NCBI RefSeq assembly: GCF_039537005.1
Contig: NZ_BAAAZR010000001.1
Span: 930,001-994,000 of the forward strand
Source of the DNA: Sphaerisporangium flaviroseum
GTDB taxonomy: Bacteria; Actinomycetota; Actinomycetes; Streptosporangiales; Streptosporangiaceae
Direction: 5' to 3'
DNA: 64,000 nucleotides
The position numbers and the translations under genes were made by a program. The stretch's first letter is position 1; each line of letters starts with the position of its first letter. Below the pieces are notes generated by a model. It worked only from the letters and a program-made list of their open reading frames with translations. It made no database searches and was not told where the DNA came from. Shown here piece by piece: positions 17,672 through 26,199 of the stretch.

Positions 17672-18236
17672 CACAGCGCACCTGAGGCGGGCACCTCACC
17701 GGTGGCCGGTGATCATGCGCTCGGGGTCTGGCAGCGCTTCGAGCAAATCCCGACCGGCAGAGGACAGCGCCGTCTCTCATCCGCAGGGGTCGGGGATCGA
17801 GAGGGCTGCTGGACACCTTGCTTGGTGTGAAGGACGTGTGGAGGAACGGCCATTCCATGCGATGTGGTGACTAGCCGCACTAGAAGTGCGCCAGAACTGC
17901 TTTCGTCCTCCTTTAGCGTGGCGGGCGCCGCCACCAGACCGATGAGCGGCCCGAACCCCGGGCAGTCATGCGCGCGGAACGTCGCCAGCCGCAGCGATAG
18001 GCCGCGGCAAGCTGCCCGTTGTCTCCGTGTGCGAACGTGGGGTCCCACCTACTCGATCTTGCGGAAACCCCCAGATGTCCCTTGGCACGCCTCTAGTTCT
18101 GCACCTCTTGGCCACGAATTAATAATGATCTCCTCGGTACGCTGCAATTGCCAATGTAACTTGCACTAGTATGTTGATGCTGGTGGAGACCATGATTGCT
18201 GCGTGGACCACCTGACGTCTCGACGAGGAGGCCGGG
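17672..18236. other. Gene-free stretch before the XRE regulator, with candidate promoter
   Basis: No supported gene in about 565 bp. The right end is AT-richer than the rest of the window. A possible promoter is TTGCCA (18148-18153), a 16-nt spacer and TATGTT (18170-18175), overlapping GCAATTGC (18144-18151) and CTTGCA (18160-18165). Open frames in the rest have poor codon bias. Confidence 0.45.
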
Positions 18237-19094
18237 TTGTCTGAGCGTGGTAGTCCTTCTCTGCGTCGAACACGTCTAGGCCGAGAGCTCCGGCGGTTAC
18301 GTGAGAGCGTCGGCTTGCTCGGTGACGATGTGGCGGCGAGGTTGAAATGGTCGGCCGCCAAGGTGAGCCGCATCGAGAACGCCAAGACGTTCCCCACAGA
18401 GAAGGACGTCGAGGATCTTCTGAGGCTGTACAGCGCCGATCGCAATGTGCGGCAGCAGTTGCTCGAACTTCGCCGGGGTGCGCTCCAAAAAGGTTGGTGG
18501 GAGGAGTACCGCGGTGCCTTACCGCCGACGGTTTTAGATCTGGTGGACCGGGAGGCGGAGGCTAGCCTGGTGCGCAACTGGGAGCCTCAGGTGATACCCG
18601 GCCTCCTGCAGACGCGCGACTACGCGTACGCCTTGATGGCGGCCATGCAACCGATCGTGCAGATCCCGCGCATATGGGTCGAGCAGCGGGTGGTGGCGCG
18701 GATGGCTCGGCAGCAGCACCTGCTGAACGGCTCGCAACCGCTCCACTTGATCACGGTGATCGAAGAGTCGGTGTTACGACGCCAGTTCGGAGACACCCAT
18801 GTTATGCGGGAGCAGCTTGACCACCTTGTTAAGGTCTCGAAGCTCGAGCACGTCGAGTTGAGGATTCTGGCCCAGGACACCCCTCTTCCGATACCCACGG
18901 GCCCGTTTCTACATCTCAAATTTCCCGACTTCCCCGACACGGTGTACTTAGAAGAGTTCTTCGGAGCGCGGTTTGTCGAGGACGTTGAGCAGGTGTACGC
19001 GTACGAACGCGCATTTGATCATCTTCTGAGGATTTCACTTGACGAGGCGGCGTCGCAGCAACTAATACGGACAATTTCGGAACGCTGGCAGTAA
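18237..19094 (+). CDS. XRE-family regulator with DUF5753 domain
   Basis: A 285-residue regulator. An N-terminal XRE helix-turn-helix (residues 10-65: LGRELRRLRESVGLLGDDVA, then KVSRIENAKTFPTEKDVEDL) is followed by the DUF5753 effector domain (EPQVIPGLLQTRDYAYALM, later LEHVELRILAQ and the C-terminal VYAYERAFDHLL). The TTG start is supported by GACGAGGAGG at correct spacing. GC and codon bias are lower than in housekeeping neighbours, suggesting accessory DNA. It is followed by two DUF397 genes, the classic WhiJ/BldB-like arrangement of actinomycetes, linked to development or secondary metabolism in Streptomyces. Confidence 0.92.
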   Translation: MSERGSPSLRRTRLGRELRRLRESVGLLGDDVAARLKWSAAKVSRIENAKTFPTEKDVEDLLRLYSADRNVRQQLLELRRGALQKGWWEEYRGALPPTVLDLVDREAEASLVRNWEPQVIPGLLQTRDYAYALMAAMQPIVQIPRIWVEQRVVARMARQQHLLNGSQPLHLITVIEESVLRRQFGDTHVMREQLDHLVKVSKLEHVELRILAQDTPLPIPTGPFLHLKFPDFPDTVYLEEFFGARFVEDVEQVYAYERAFDHLLRISLDEAASQQLIRTISERWQ

Positions 19095-19151
19095 CGGTCG
19101 CTTCATCGGGAGCGCGGTGCGATGCCGGCGTCATGCCATAAAGGAAAGATC

Positions 19152-19340
19152 ATGATGAAAACTACGGATAGTAGCGGTCATGTCTGGCGCAAGAGTCGTT
19201 GGAGCGCGAACGGAAACTGTGTGGAGGTGGCATCCATAGGCGGGGACCAGGTGGGAGTCCGAGACAGCAAGGCTCTTGACCTGCCTCTCCTCCGCGTTCC
19301 CCGTCGGGAATGGCTGGCGTTCATCGATCACATTAAGTGA
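19152..19340 (+). CDS. DUF397 domain protein
   Basis: A 62-residue DUF397 protein (VWRKSRWSANGNCVEVA, VGVRDSKALDLPLLRVP) 57 nt after the XRE gene. AAAGGAAAG upstream supports ATG 19152; the next codon is also ATG. It is presumed to act with the XRE-DUF5753 product. Confidence 0.9.
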   Translation: MMKTTDSSGHVWRKSRWSANGNCVEVASIGGDQVGVRDSKALDLPLLRVPRREWLAFIDHIK

Positions 19341-19438
19341 TGACTGTCCCACTAGGTCAGCCCTAGCCTTGCATCCCATGTGACCGGCCTTCATGATGAA
19401 AGTACTCCTGTTGCTGTCTTTGGGGGTGGAGGTCACGT

Positions 19439-19639
19439 ATGTCCGTTACGGACAACAGGCGCGGGCTCTGGCGGAGAAGTTCTCACAGCGTGAACGGAAA
19501 CTGCGTGGAGGTCAGATTCGACCCCGTCCAGGCTCTTGTGCGTGACAGCAAGAAGCCTGGCGGCCCCATCCTCGCTTTCCCAATAGCCGAGTGGAAAGTG
19601 TTCACCAGTACCTTGAACAAGACTCGGTCGAGCGGTTGA
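19439..19639 (+). CDS. DUF397 domain protein
   Basis: A 66-residue DUF397 protein (GLWRRSSHSVNGNCVEVRF, LVRDSKKPGGPILAFPIAEW), the second copy after the XRE gene and 98 nt from the first. GGAGG 6 nt upstream fixes the ATG. It diverges clearly from the neighbouring copy, so the pair is not a recent duplication. A strong terminator follows. Confidence 0.9.
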   Translation: MSVTDNRRGLWRRSSHSVNGNCVEVRFDPVQALVRDSKKPGGPILAFPIAEWKVFTSTLNKTRSSG

Positions 19640-19650
19640 GTTATGGACTT

Positions 19651-19682
19651 CGGGGCCCCATCCGTAAATGGATGGGGCCCCG
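19651..19682 (+). terminator. Terminator of the XRE-DUF397 unit
   Basis: A perfect 13-bp stem, CGGGGCCCCATCC at 19651-19663 with GGATGGGGCCCCG at 19670-19682, around a 6-nt loop, 12 nt after the last DUF397 stop. It closes the accessory unit. Confidence 0.85.
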
Positions 19683-19922
19683 ATATGTGCGTGACCAGTG
19701 AACTAGTGGCACAAACGTGCTACATGAGGCCTGCGTGAAAATTGTCCAGACCTATGCCTATTTAGGGCATATAAACATCATTATCCCCTATGGGTGATCA
19801 GCTAGCGCCTCTCGCGGGATCATTCACCGTGCAAGCATCATCACAAGCTATGTGGGTATAAACGGTGTCAAGTACACTGCAAATTCAGATGCAAGTTACA
19901 CCTGCACGGTGGATCCCAGGGG

Positions 19923-20342
19923 ATGTCGATGACGCAGAAGCCCCCCTCGCGAGCGTCGGTCAGTCGCTCCTTCGGGTTAGTCCTGCCCGGTCACAGTCTG
20001 ATCGAGCGGTACCTGAACTGGATCAAGAACAACCTGATCGCGTCGGGCTTCACCTCGGTCCAGGTGGATGCGGGTGGGCTCCGTACCGAGGACCCGTCCT
20101 CTGACCGTGTCGTTCTCTCCATCGATCGCGGCTTCTTGCGCTCGCATGTGCGCTACGAGGTGTACGGCCCCGAAGCGGAGGAGTACCGGTTGAAGCTGCT
20201 GGCGTGGCACTACGAGTTCGAAGGCAGTGTGGCCGCGAGAGGGACCTGGTGGCACATGCTGCTCTATCTCGTGAAGTGGCTGGTCATGGTGAGCGTTCCA
20301 CTGGTGGCGACGGTGGCGGCTTGGTACATCACCCATCGGTGA
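19923..20342 (+). CDS. Hypothetical protein with C-terminal membrane anchor
   Basis: A 139-residue protein: a soluble N-terminal domain (GHSLIERYLNWIKNNLIASG, then SDRVVLSIDRGFLRSHVRYEV) and one predicted membrane helix at residues 113-135. No signal peptide and no family recognised. The ATG at 19923 is 4 nt after AGGGG; a second ATG two codons on is possible. Upstream is an AT-rich 240-bp gap that includes a near-palindrome around TATGCCTATTTAGGGCATA. It converges on katA across a shared terminator. Confidence 0.6.
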   Translation: MSMTQKPPSRASVSRSFGLVLPGHSLIERYLNWIKNNLIASGFTSVQVDAGGLRTEDPSSDRVVLSIDRGFLRSHVRYEVYGPEAEEYRLKLLAWHYEFEGSVAARGTWWHMLLYLVKWLVMVSVPLVATVAAWYITHR

Positions 20343-20394
20343 GGGGTGTGAACGTCCATCGGGGGGACGCCTCGATCGGCCACCTGAAAGCCGT

Positions 20395-20429
20395 ACGGCC
20401 CGCGCTTCCTAGAGGGAAGGGCGGGCCGT
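20395..20429. terminator. Bidirectional terminator between the hypothetical gene and katA
   Basis: ACGGCCCGCGCTTCC (20395-20409) pairs with GGAAGGGCGGGCCGT (20415-20429), 14 of 15 positions, around a 5-nt loop. It lies between two convergent stops. Confidence 0.75.
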
Positions 20430-20446
20430 GGTGGGTGTGGAGGGGA

Positions 20447-21895
20447 TCAGGTGAGGCCGAGGCCGGTGGCTACGTGGTCGCCTAGGGTTTTGTGGACGTT
20501 GGTCCAGTACTCCACGACGCGCTTCTTCATCTCGCCGGTGACCTCCGGGGAGGAGGCGTGGCCGACGATGTTGCCGACCAGGTGGGCGCGGTCGATGTCG
20601 GACAGGACGTTCTCCCAGAGGGCGCGCGGCTGGACGAAGTCGTCGTCCTCCGCGTGCTTCTGGTAGGCGCTGCGGATGATCTCGCCCGCGATCTGGTAGT
20701 TCTCGCCCGCGAAGATGGCCGGGTCGGCCGCGGGGCCGCCGGCGGTGTTCGGCGCGTACACCGGGTCGCCGGGGTTGCTGTAGCGCATCGCGCCGTCCTT
20801 GTTGTAGCTGTGGACGGGCGACTTCGGCTGGTTCACCGGGAGCTGCAGGTAATTGGCCCCGATGCGGTAGCGGTGGCTGTCGGGGTAGGAGAACAGCCGG
20901 CCCTGGAGCATCTTGTCCGGGGAGGCGCCGATGCCCGGGACGAGGTTGGCGGGCTCGAAGGCGGCCTGCTCCACCTCGGCGAAGTAGTTCACCGGGTTGC
21001 GGTTGAGGGTGAACTTCCCGATCGTGATCTCGGGGTAGTCGCCGTGTGGCCACACCTTGGTCACGTCGAACGGGTTGAAGCGGTAGTCCGCCGCCTCTTC
21101 GAACGGCATGATCTGCACGTTGACCGTCCACGACGGGTGGTCGCCGTTCTTGATCGCGGTGTGCAGGTCGCGGATGTGGTGGTCGGCGTCCTGCGCGATC
21201 ACGGCGCCCGCCTCGGCGTCGGTGAAGTTCGCGACGCCCTGGTCGGTCTTGAAGTGGTACTTCACCCAGTACTTCTCGCCGGCCGCGTTGTACCAGAGGA
21301 ACGTATGCGAGCCGAAGCCGTGCATGTGCCGCCAACTGCTCGGCGTGCCACGGTCGGTCATGAGGAACGTGACCTGGTGGGCCGACTCGGGGGACATGGT
21401 CCAGAAGTCCCACTGCATGTTGTGGTCGCGCAGGTTGGTGTCCGCGCGCCGCTTCTGGCTGTGGATGAAGTCCGAGAACTTCGAGGGGTCCCGGATGAAG
21501 AAGATCGGCGTGTTGTTGCCGACGATGTCGTAGTTGCCCTCGTCGGTGTAGAACTTGATCGCGAAACCGCGGGGGTCGCGCTGGGTGTCCGGGCTGCCGA
21601 GCTCGCCCGCGACCGAGGAGAAGCGCAGGAAGAGGTCGGTCTCCTTGCCCTTCTGGAACAGGCCGGCCTTGGTGTACTGGCTGACATCCTCGGTGATCTG
21701 GAGGATGCCGTGCGCGCCGCCGCCCTTGGCGTGCACCACGCGCTCGGGGACTCGCTCACGGTTGAACTGCGCCATCTTCTGGATGACGTAGTGGTCCTGC
21801 AGCAGCAGGGGGCCGTTGGGTCCAACGGAGAGCGAGAACTCGTCGCTCGGTGCGGCAATGCCCGCATCCGTGGTCGTTATGGGCCGATCGGTCAT
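20447..21895 (-). CDS. katA: Monofunctional haem catalase
   Basis: Breaks down hydrogen peroxide to water and oxygen. The 482-residue length is that of small-subunit (clade 3) catalases. The distal active site is FNRERVPERVVHAKGGGAHG with the catalytic His, the Asn is in GNNTPIFFIRDP, and the proximal haem ligand Tyr is in RLFSYPDSHRYRIG. GGAGG precedes the ATG at 21895. The Fur-type repressor gene lies 77 nt upstream on the same strand, the arrangement known for actinomycete catalase control. Confidence 0.97.
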   Translation of the reverse strand: MTDRPITTTDAGIAAPSDEFSLSVGPNGPLLLQDHYVIQKMAQFNRERVPERVVHAKGGGAHGILQITEDVSQYTKAGLFQKGKETDLFLRFSSVAGELGSPDTQRDPRGFAIKFYTDEGNYDIVGNNTPIFFIRDPSKFSDFIHSQKRRADTNLRDHNMQWDFWTMSPESAHQVTFLMTDRGTPSSWRHMHGFGSHTFLWYNAAGEKYWVKYHFKTDQGVANFTDAEAGAVIAQDADHHIRDLHTAIKNGDHPSWTVNVQIMPFEEAADYRFNPFDVTKVWPHGDYPEITIGKFTLNRNPVNYFAEVEQAAFEPANLVPGIGASPDKMLQGRLFSYPDSHRYRIGANYLQLPVNQPKSPVHSYNKDGAMRYSNPGDPVYAPNTAGGPAADPAIFAGENYQIAGEIIRSAYQKHAEDDDFVQPRALWENVLSDIDRAHLVGNIVGHASSPEVTGEMKKRVVEYWTNVHKTLGDHVATGLGLT

Positions 21896-21972
21896 CGCGC
21901 GGTCCTCCGGGGTCGTCGTTGACGGAGTACGGCCGGCGCGGCCTTGACTCCGTGAAGTTGCGGAATGTCAGG

Positions 21973-22386
21973 TCAGCTCAAGGAGTGACAGCCGGGGCAG
22001 ATGCCCCAATAGATCACGTCGGCCTCTTCGACGATGAATCCGGCGGCGTCCACGGGATCCAGGCAGGGGGCGGCCCCGGTCGCGCAGTCGACGTCGGTCA
22101 CGATGCCGCACCTGCGGCAGACAAGGTGGTGGTGGTTGTCGCCCACCCTGGCCTCATAGCGTGTCGGACTGCCCATCGGCTCGATCTTCCGGAGAAGCCC
22201 GGCTCGGTTCAGGGCGTGCAGCCCGTCGTAGATGGCCTGGAGGGACACGTGGCCGACTCGCCCGCGCACACTGCGATAGATGGAGTCCACGTCGAGGTGG
22301 TCTCCCTCTCGAACGGTGTGCATGATGGCGACCCGAGCCGCGGTCACCCGCAACCCGGCACCACGAAGCCGGTCGACATCCCCCAC
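21973..22386 (-). CDS. furA: Fur-family peroxide/metal-responsive repressor (FurA/CatR type)
   Basis: A 137-residue Fur-family protein: a winged helix (LRVTAARVAIMHTVREGDHL, VSLQAIYDGLHALNRAGLLR), the HHHLVCRRCG zinc/metal motif, and a C-terminal CPGC pair. A promoter TTGAAT-17 nt-TAATGT (22422-22394) puts the transcript start within a base or two of GTG 22386, so a leaderless mRNA from this GTG is favoured, as reported for other actinobacterial furA genes. Alternatives are GTG 22395 and TTG 22422. It is predicted to repress itself and katA. Confidence 0.88.
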   Translation of the reverse strand: MGDVDRLRGAGLRVTAARVAIMHTVREGDHLDVDSIYRSVRGRVGHVSLQAIYDGLHALNRAGLLRKIEPMGSPTRYEARVGDNHHHLVCRRCGIVTDVDCATGAAPCLDPVDAAGFIVEEADVIYWGICPGCHSLS

Positions 22387-22393
22387 GACCTGC

Positions 22394-22437
22394 ACATTAG
22401 ACGGTAAACCTGAATCATTCAAGTAAAGGAATCATCC
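22394..22437 (-). promoter_or_regulatory. furA promoter with Fur-type operator repeats
   Basis: On the minus strand, -35 TTGAAT (22422-22417), a 17-nt spacer and -10 TAATGT (22399-22394). A perfect palindrome TGAATCATTCA (22411-22421) covers the -35, and a second half-match GAATCATCC (22429-22437) lies 17 bp upstream. It fits autoregulation by the encoded repressor. Confidence 0.6.
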
Positions 22438-22511
22438 AGGTCGGCCGATTGTCGATCGATCTGTGGTGGTGGTGTCCATGTGCGGGAGGAAGATGGCATG
22501 CTCTTGGAGCG

Positions 22512-23654
22512 ATGAGAAGCCACTCCGTCACCCCTGCCCGTCCCCACTCGACGAAGATCTCTACCGCCGGTTCACATGGCCGGCATGTCATTGCCGCCGT
22601 CCTGGCGATCTTGTTCGCGGCCGTGCCGGCGTGCTCCGCCGCGGAGTCGTCCGCGCCGGCGGCCAAGGGCACCGGCTCGACCGGCTCGGCCTCCGCGCCG
22701 GCGACAACGCAGGCGAAGCCGCAGCGCAAGCCGTTCACGATCTCCTTCGGCGGAGACGTCCACTTCGAGGGCCAGCTCAGGAACCGCCTCGCCGCGCCCC
22801 GCACCGCCTTCGGCCCGATCTCCTCGGTGCTGCGGCGGTCCGATCTGGCGATGGTCAACCTGGAGACCGCCATCACCCAGGGCGGCACTCCGGCCCCGGG
22901 CAAGCAGTTCACCTTCCGCGCGCCCCCGACCGCGCTGACCGCGCTCAAAGCGGCGGGCATCGACGTCGCCTCCATGGCCAACAACCACGGCATGGACTAC
23001 ATGGAGAGCGGGTTGCGCGACTCCCTGGCGGCGATCCGCCGGTCGAGGTTCCCGATCGTCGGCATCGGCAAGAACGCCGCTGAGGCGTACAAACCATTCC
23101 GCAAGACCGTCAACAACAACCGGGTGGCGATCATCGGCGCGACCCAGGTGCTCGACGCCGAGTTCATCCAGTCCTGGACCGCCACCGACAGCAAGGGCGG
23201 GCTGGCCTCCGCGAAGAACCAGCAGCGGCTCATCCAGGCCGTGCGGCAGGCGCGGAAGACCTCCGACACCGTCATCGTGCATCTCCACTGGGGCACCGAG
23301 CTGCAGAAGTGCCCGAACGCCGCGCAGCTCGACCTCGCGCCCAAGCTGATCGCGGCGGGCGCCGACGTGATCGTCGGCGGGCACGCCCACATCCTGCTCG
23401 GCAGCGGCTATCTCAAGGGCCGCTACGTCAACTACGGCATGGGCAACTTCGTCTTCTACAACTCCGGCCCGGAGACCGGCTCGACCGGCGTGCTGACGCT
23501 CACGATCAACGGCCGGAAGGTGCTCAAGGACCAGTGGACCCCGGCACGGATCAACGGGGGCATCCCGGTTCCCGTGACGGGCACCGCCCGGCAGCAGGCC
23601 CTGGCGAGCTGGAAGGCCCTGCGGGGCTGCGCCGGGCTGCGTGCCAAGCCCTGA
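22512..23654 (+). CDS. CapA-family lipoprotein (poly-gamma-glutamate-synthesis-like metallophosphatase fold)
   Basis: A 380-residue exported lipoprotein: a long n-region, a hydrophobic stretch (residues 26-38) and lipobox VPAC with Cys41. The mature CapA domain shows ISFGGDVHFEG, MVNLETAI, SMANNHGMDY, IVHLHWGTE and VGGHAHILLG, the metal-binding pattern of the family. The ATG at 22512 follows TTGGAGCG; the longer frame to 22449 is unlikely. CapA relatives act in cell-surface polymer synthesis or peptide processing; the role here is unknown. It is divergent from furA. Confidence 0.88.
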   Translation: MRSHSVTPARPHSTKISTAGSHGRHVIAAVLAILFAAVPACSAAESSAPAAKGTGSTGSASAPATTQAKPQRKPFTISFGGDVHFEGQLRNRLAAPRTAFGPISSVLRRSDLAMVNLETAITQGGTPAPGKQFTFRAPPTALTALKAAGIDVASMANNHGMDYMESGLRDSLAAIRRSRFPIVGIGKNAAEAYKPFRKTVNNNRVAIIGATQVLDAEFIQSWTATDSKGGLASAKNQQRLIQAVRQARKTSDTVIVHLHWGTELQKCPNAAQLDLAPKLIAAGADVIVGGHAHILLGSGYLKGRYVNYGMGNFVFYNSGPETGSTGVLTLTINGRKVLKDQWTPARINGGIPVPVTGTARQQALASWKALRGCAGLRAKP

Positions 23655-23696
23655 CCCGTTGGCGACCCTTTCCGGAACCAGGTCGGCGTCCTATAT

Positions 23697-23713
23697 TTGG
23701 ACAGATTGTCCAA
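23697..23713. promoter_or_regulatory. 17-bp palindromic operator at the EphD-like/TetR promoter
   Basis: TTGGACAGATTGTCCAA is a perfect 7-3-7 inverted repeat, typical of TetR-family operators, 29 bp before the EphD-like ATG. It touches a possible -10 TATATT (23692-23697), with a weak -35 TTTCCG 17 nt upstream. The TetR gene at the end of the same unit is the likely regulator. Confidence 0.65.
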
Positions 23714-23741
23714 TAGCCTTCCAGGGTGTGGAGTGGGACGT

Positions 23742-25457
23742 ATGCGGTTCATCGACGCGGGCGACGTACGGCTGGCGCTCATCGAGCAGGGTGACCCGGC
23801 GAGGCCCACACTGCTGCTGATCCATGGCTACCCCGACACCCATCGAGTGTGGGACGAGGTCGCCGACCTGCTCGTTTCGGACTTCCACGTCGTCCGGTAC
23901 GACGTCAGGGGAGCGGGCCGGTCCTCCGCTCCGAGTGAGGGGCATGCGTACACCCTCGATCACCTGGTGGACGACCTCGCGGCCGTGCTCGACGCGATCG
24001 GCAAGGACACGGTGCACCTCGTCGGTCATGATTGGGGATCCATCCAGGGATGGGAGGCCGTGCGGAGGCTCCCGCGGCGGTTCGCCTCGTTCACCTCCCT
24101 CGGTGGTCCCGGTCTGGACCAGGCGTCGTACTTCATGAAGCACGCGGACAAGCGGGACGCCGCCGGGCAGGCCATGCGGTCCTGGTACATAGCGGCGTTC
24201 CAGGCGCCGGGAGCCCCCGAGCTCGCCTGGCGCACCGTGGTGCCCCGGACGCTCACCCGGCTCATGCGGCTGTCGGAGGGCATCCAGCCCCGGGACGGCC
24301 ACCCGGCCGACACCCTCATCCAGGACGGGACGAACGGGGTCAACCTCTACCGGGCCAACATGTTCGCCCCCCGGGATGCCGCGAATGAGCCGTACGTCGA
24401 GGTGCCCGTGCAGCTCATCGAGGCCGAGAAGGACATCTTCGTCTCGCCGAAGCTGCTCGCCTCCTTGCACCAGTGGGTGCCGCGCATGTGGCACCGGAAG
24501 ATCCCCGCGGGGCACTGGGCCCAGCGCAGCCACCCCGGCCCGGTCGCCCGCATGATCGGCGAGTTCGCCCGCCACATTGAGGACGGCGCCGAACCCTCCC
24601 GAGAGCTCCTGCGCGCGCGGGTCGCCGAAGGGCGCAAGCCGTACGACCAGCGCCTCGTCGTGGTCACCGGAGCGGGAAGCGGCATCGGCCGCGCCACGGC
24701 CCGAGCCTTCGCCTCCCACGGGGCCGAGGTGATCTGCGCGGACATCGACCTCGACGCCGCCCGCCGTACCGCCCGGGAGATCGGCCGCCTCTACGGGACC
24801 GCCCACGCCTGTCAGGTCGACGTCTCCGCCGCCGATGAAATGGAGCGGTTCGCCGCCTACGTACGGGACGAGCACGGCACGCCCGACGTCGTGGTCAACA
24901 ACGCCGGCATCGCCGTCGCCGGGCCCTTCCTGGACCACGAGGTGGCCGACTGGAAGCGCATCCTCGACGTCAACCTCTGGAGCGTCATCCACGGATGCCG
25001 GCTCTTCGGGCGGCAGATGGTGGAGCGTGGCGAGGGCGGGCACATCGTCAACATCGCCTCGCTGGCCGCCTTCGCCCCGTCACGGGCGCTGCCCGCCTAC
25101 TCGACGTCCAAGGCGGCGGTGAAGATGCTCAGCGATTGCCTGCGCGCGGAACTGGCCGGCAAGGGCATCGGTGTGACCGCGATCTGCCCGGGTTTCACCT
25201 CCACCGCGATCGCCGGCAACGCCACCTACCTCGGAGGCGACCGGTCCATGGCCGAGGAGGCGCTCCGCCGGCGCGGCTACCCCCCGGAGCGGGTCGCGGC
25301 CCACATCCTGCGTGCGGTCCATCACAACACCGCCGTCGTCCCGGTGAACACCGAGGGCAAGGTCGGGTACGCGCTGTCGCGGATCTCCCCGGGGCTGCTG
25401 CGGAGCATCGCCCGGCTGACCGATTCCGATATGGGACGACTGGCCGGTAAGGACTGA
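23742..25457 (+). CDS. EphD-like alpha/beta-hydrolase fused to a short-chain dehydrogenase
   Basis: A 571-residue two-domain protein. Residues 1-285 form an epoxide-hydrolase-type alpha/beta hydrolase (LLIHGYPDTHRVWDE, nucleophile Asp near residue 95 in VGHDWGS, late His in PAGHWAQRSHP). Residues 305-571 form an SDR (VTGAGSGIGRATA, NNAGIA, catalytic YSTSK near residue 452, CPGFTST). The architecture and length match mycobacterial EphD, which affects mycolic acid chemistry; Streptosporangiaceae are not known to make mycolates, so the substrate here is open. The ATG at 23742 is chosen over 23697, because the operator lies between them. TetR follows 31 nt later. Confidence 0.93.
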   Translation: MRFIDAGDVRLALIEQGDPARPTLLLIHGYPDTHRVWDEVADLLVSDFHVVRYDVRGAGRSSAPSEGHAYTLDHLVDDLAAVLDAIGKDTVHLVGHDWGSIQGWEAVRRLPRRFASFTSLGGPGLDQASYFMKHADKRDAAGQAMRSWYIAAFQAPGAPELAWRTVVPRTLTRLMRLSEGIQPRDGHPADTLIQDGTNGVNLYRANMFAPRDAANEPYVEVPVQLIEAEKDIFVSPKLLASLHQWVPRMWHRKIPAGHWAQRSHPGPVARMIGEFARHIEDGAEPSRELLRARVAEGRKPYDQRLVVVTGAGSGIGRATARAFASHGAEVICADIDLDAARRTAREIGRLYGTAHACQVDVSAADEMERFAAYVRDEHGTPDVVVNNAGIAVAGPFLDHEVADWKRILDVNLWSVIHGCRLFGRQMVERGEGGHIVNIASLAAFAPSRALPAYSTSKAAVKMLSDCLRAELAGKGIGVTAICPGFTSTAIAGNATYLGGDRSMAEEALRRRGYPPERVAAHILRAVHHNTAVVPVNTEGKVGYALSRISPGLLRSIARLTDSDMGRLAGKD

Positions 25458-25488
25458 CCGCAGGGCGCCGAAGGGGCAAGATGAACTT

Positions 25489-26199
25489 GTGTCCGGCATG
25501 CCCACTGACCACTGCGACGACGAACAGGCACCGCTGCGCCGCAGACCATCGCAACGACGCAGCGCGCGCCGCGTCGAGCGCATGCTCGACGCCTGCGCCG
25601 AACTGCTCGACGAGATCGGTTACGAGTCCCTGTCCACGACGCGGATCGCCGAGCGGGCCGACGTCGCGATCGGATCGGTCTACCAGTTCTTCCCCGACAA
25701 AAGAGCGATCACCCTGGCGCTGACCAGGAGAAACGTTGAGCTGTTCATCGCCAGGGTCGGCCGGCGCTTCATGACGGAGGACTACACCGGCTGGTGGCAC
25801 GCCGTGGACGCCATCATCGACGAGTACGTCGACATGCATAGGACCGTTCCAGGGTTCCGGTCGCTGCGATTCGGCGACGCGGTCGATCTCAACCTGCTTG
25901 ACTCGGTCTCGGAGAACAACACCGTGATCGCGGGGAGGTTACGCGGGCTGATCCTCGAGGAGTTCGGCATGGCCGACAGCGAGGAGCTCGACCTCAGCCT
26001 CACCGTCGCGGTCGAGGCGGGGGGCGCGGTGCTCGCGCTGGCGTTCCGCCGCGACGCGATGGGCTGGCCGCCGCTGGTCGAGGAGGCCAAGCGGCTGATC
26101 CGCGAATACCTGTCGAGCCAGCTCCGCGCCCAGCGTGCCGCCCGCCCCGACGGCCCTGAGCCCTCAGGCCGGGGTCGTGACCACCCTCTCCGGGCGTGA
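25489..26199 (+). CDS. TetR/AcrR-family repressor
   Basis: A 236-residue regulator. The N-terminal HTH is clear (RRVERMLDACAELLDEIGYE, TTRIAERADVAIGSVYQFF). The C-terminal ligand-binding domain is unassigned, and the last 25 residues are disordered. The GTG start has a poor SD; ATG 25498 would remove three residues. It likely represses its own unit through the palindrome at 23697. The end overlaps the convergent AraC gene by 36 bp. Confidence 0.9.
   Translation: MSGMPTDHCDDEQAPLRRRPSQRRSARRVERMLDACAELLDEIGYESLSTTRIAERADVAIGSVYQFFPDKRAITLALTRRNVELFIARVGRRFMTEDYTGWWHAVDAIIDEYVDMHRTVPGFRSLRFGDAVDLNLLDSVSENNTVIAGRLRGLILEEFGMADSEELDLSLTVAVEAGGAVLALAFRRDAMGWPPLVEEAKRLIREYLSSQLRAQRAARPDGPEPSGRGRDHPLRA

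Noticed and set aside
20492..21922. 476-codon open frame antisense to katA
   Set aside because: Val/Arg/Gly-rich shadow; katA motifs are clear on the minus strand.
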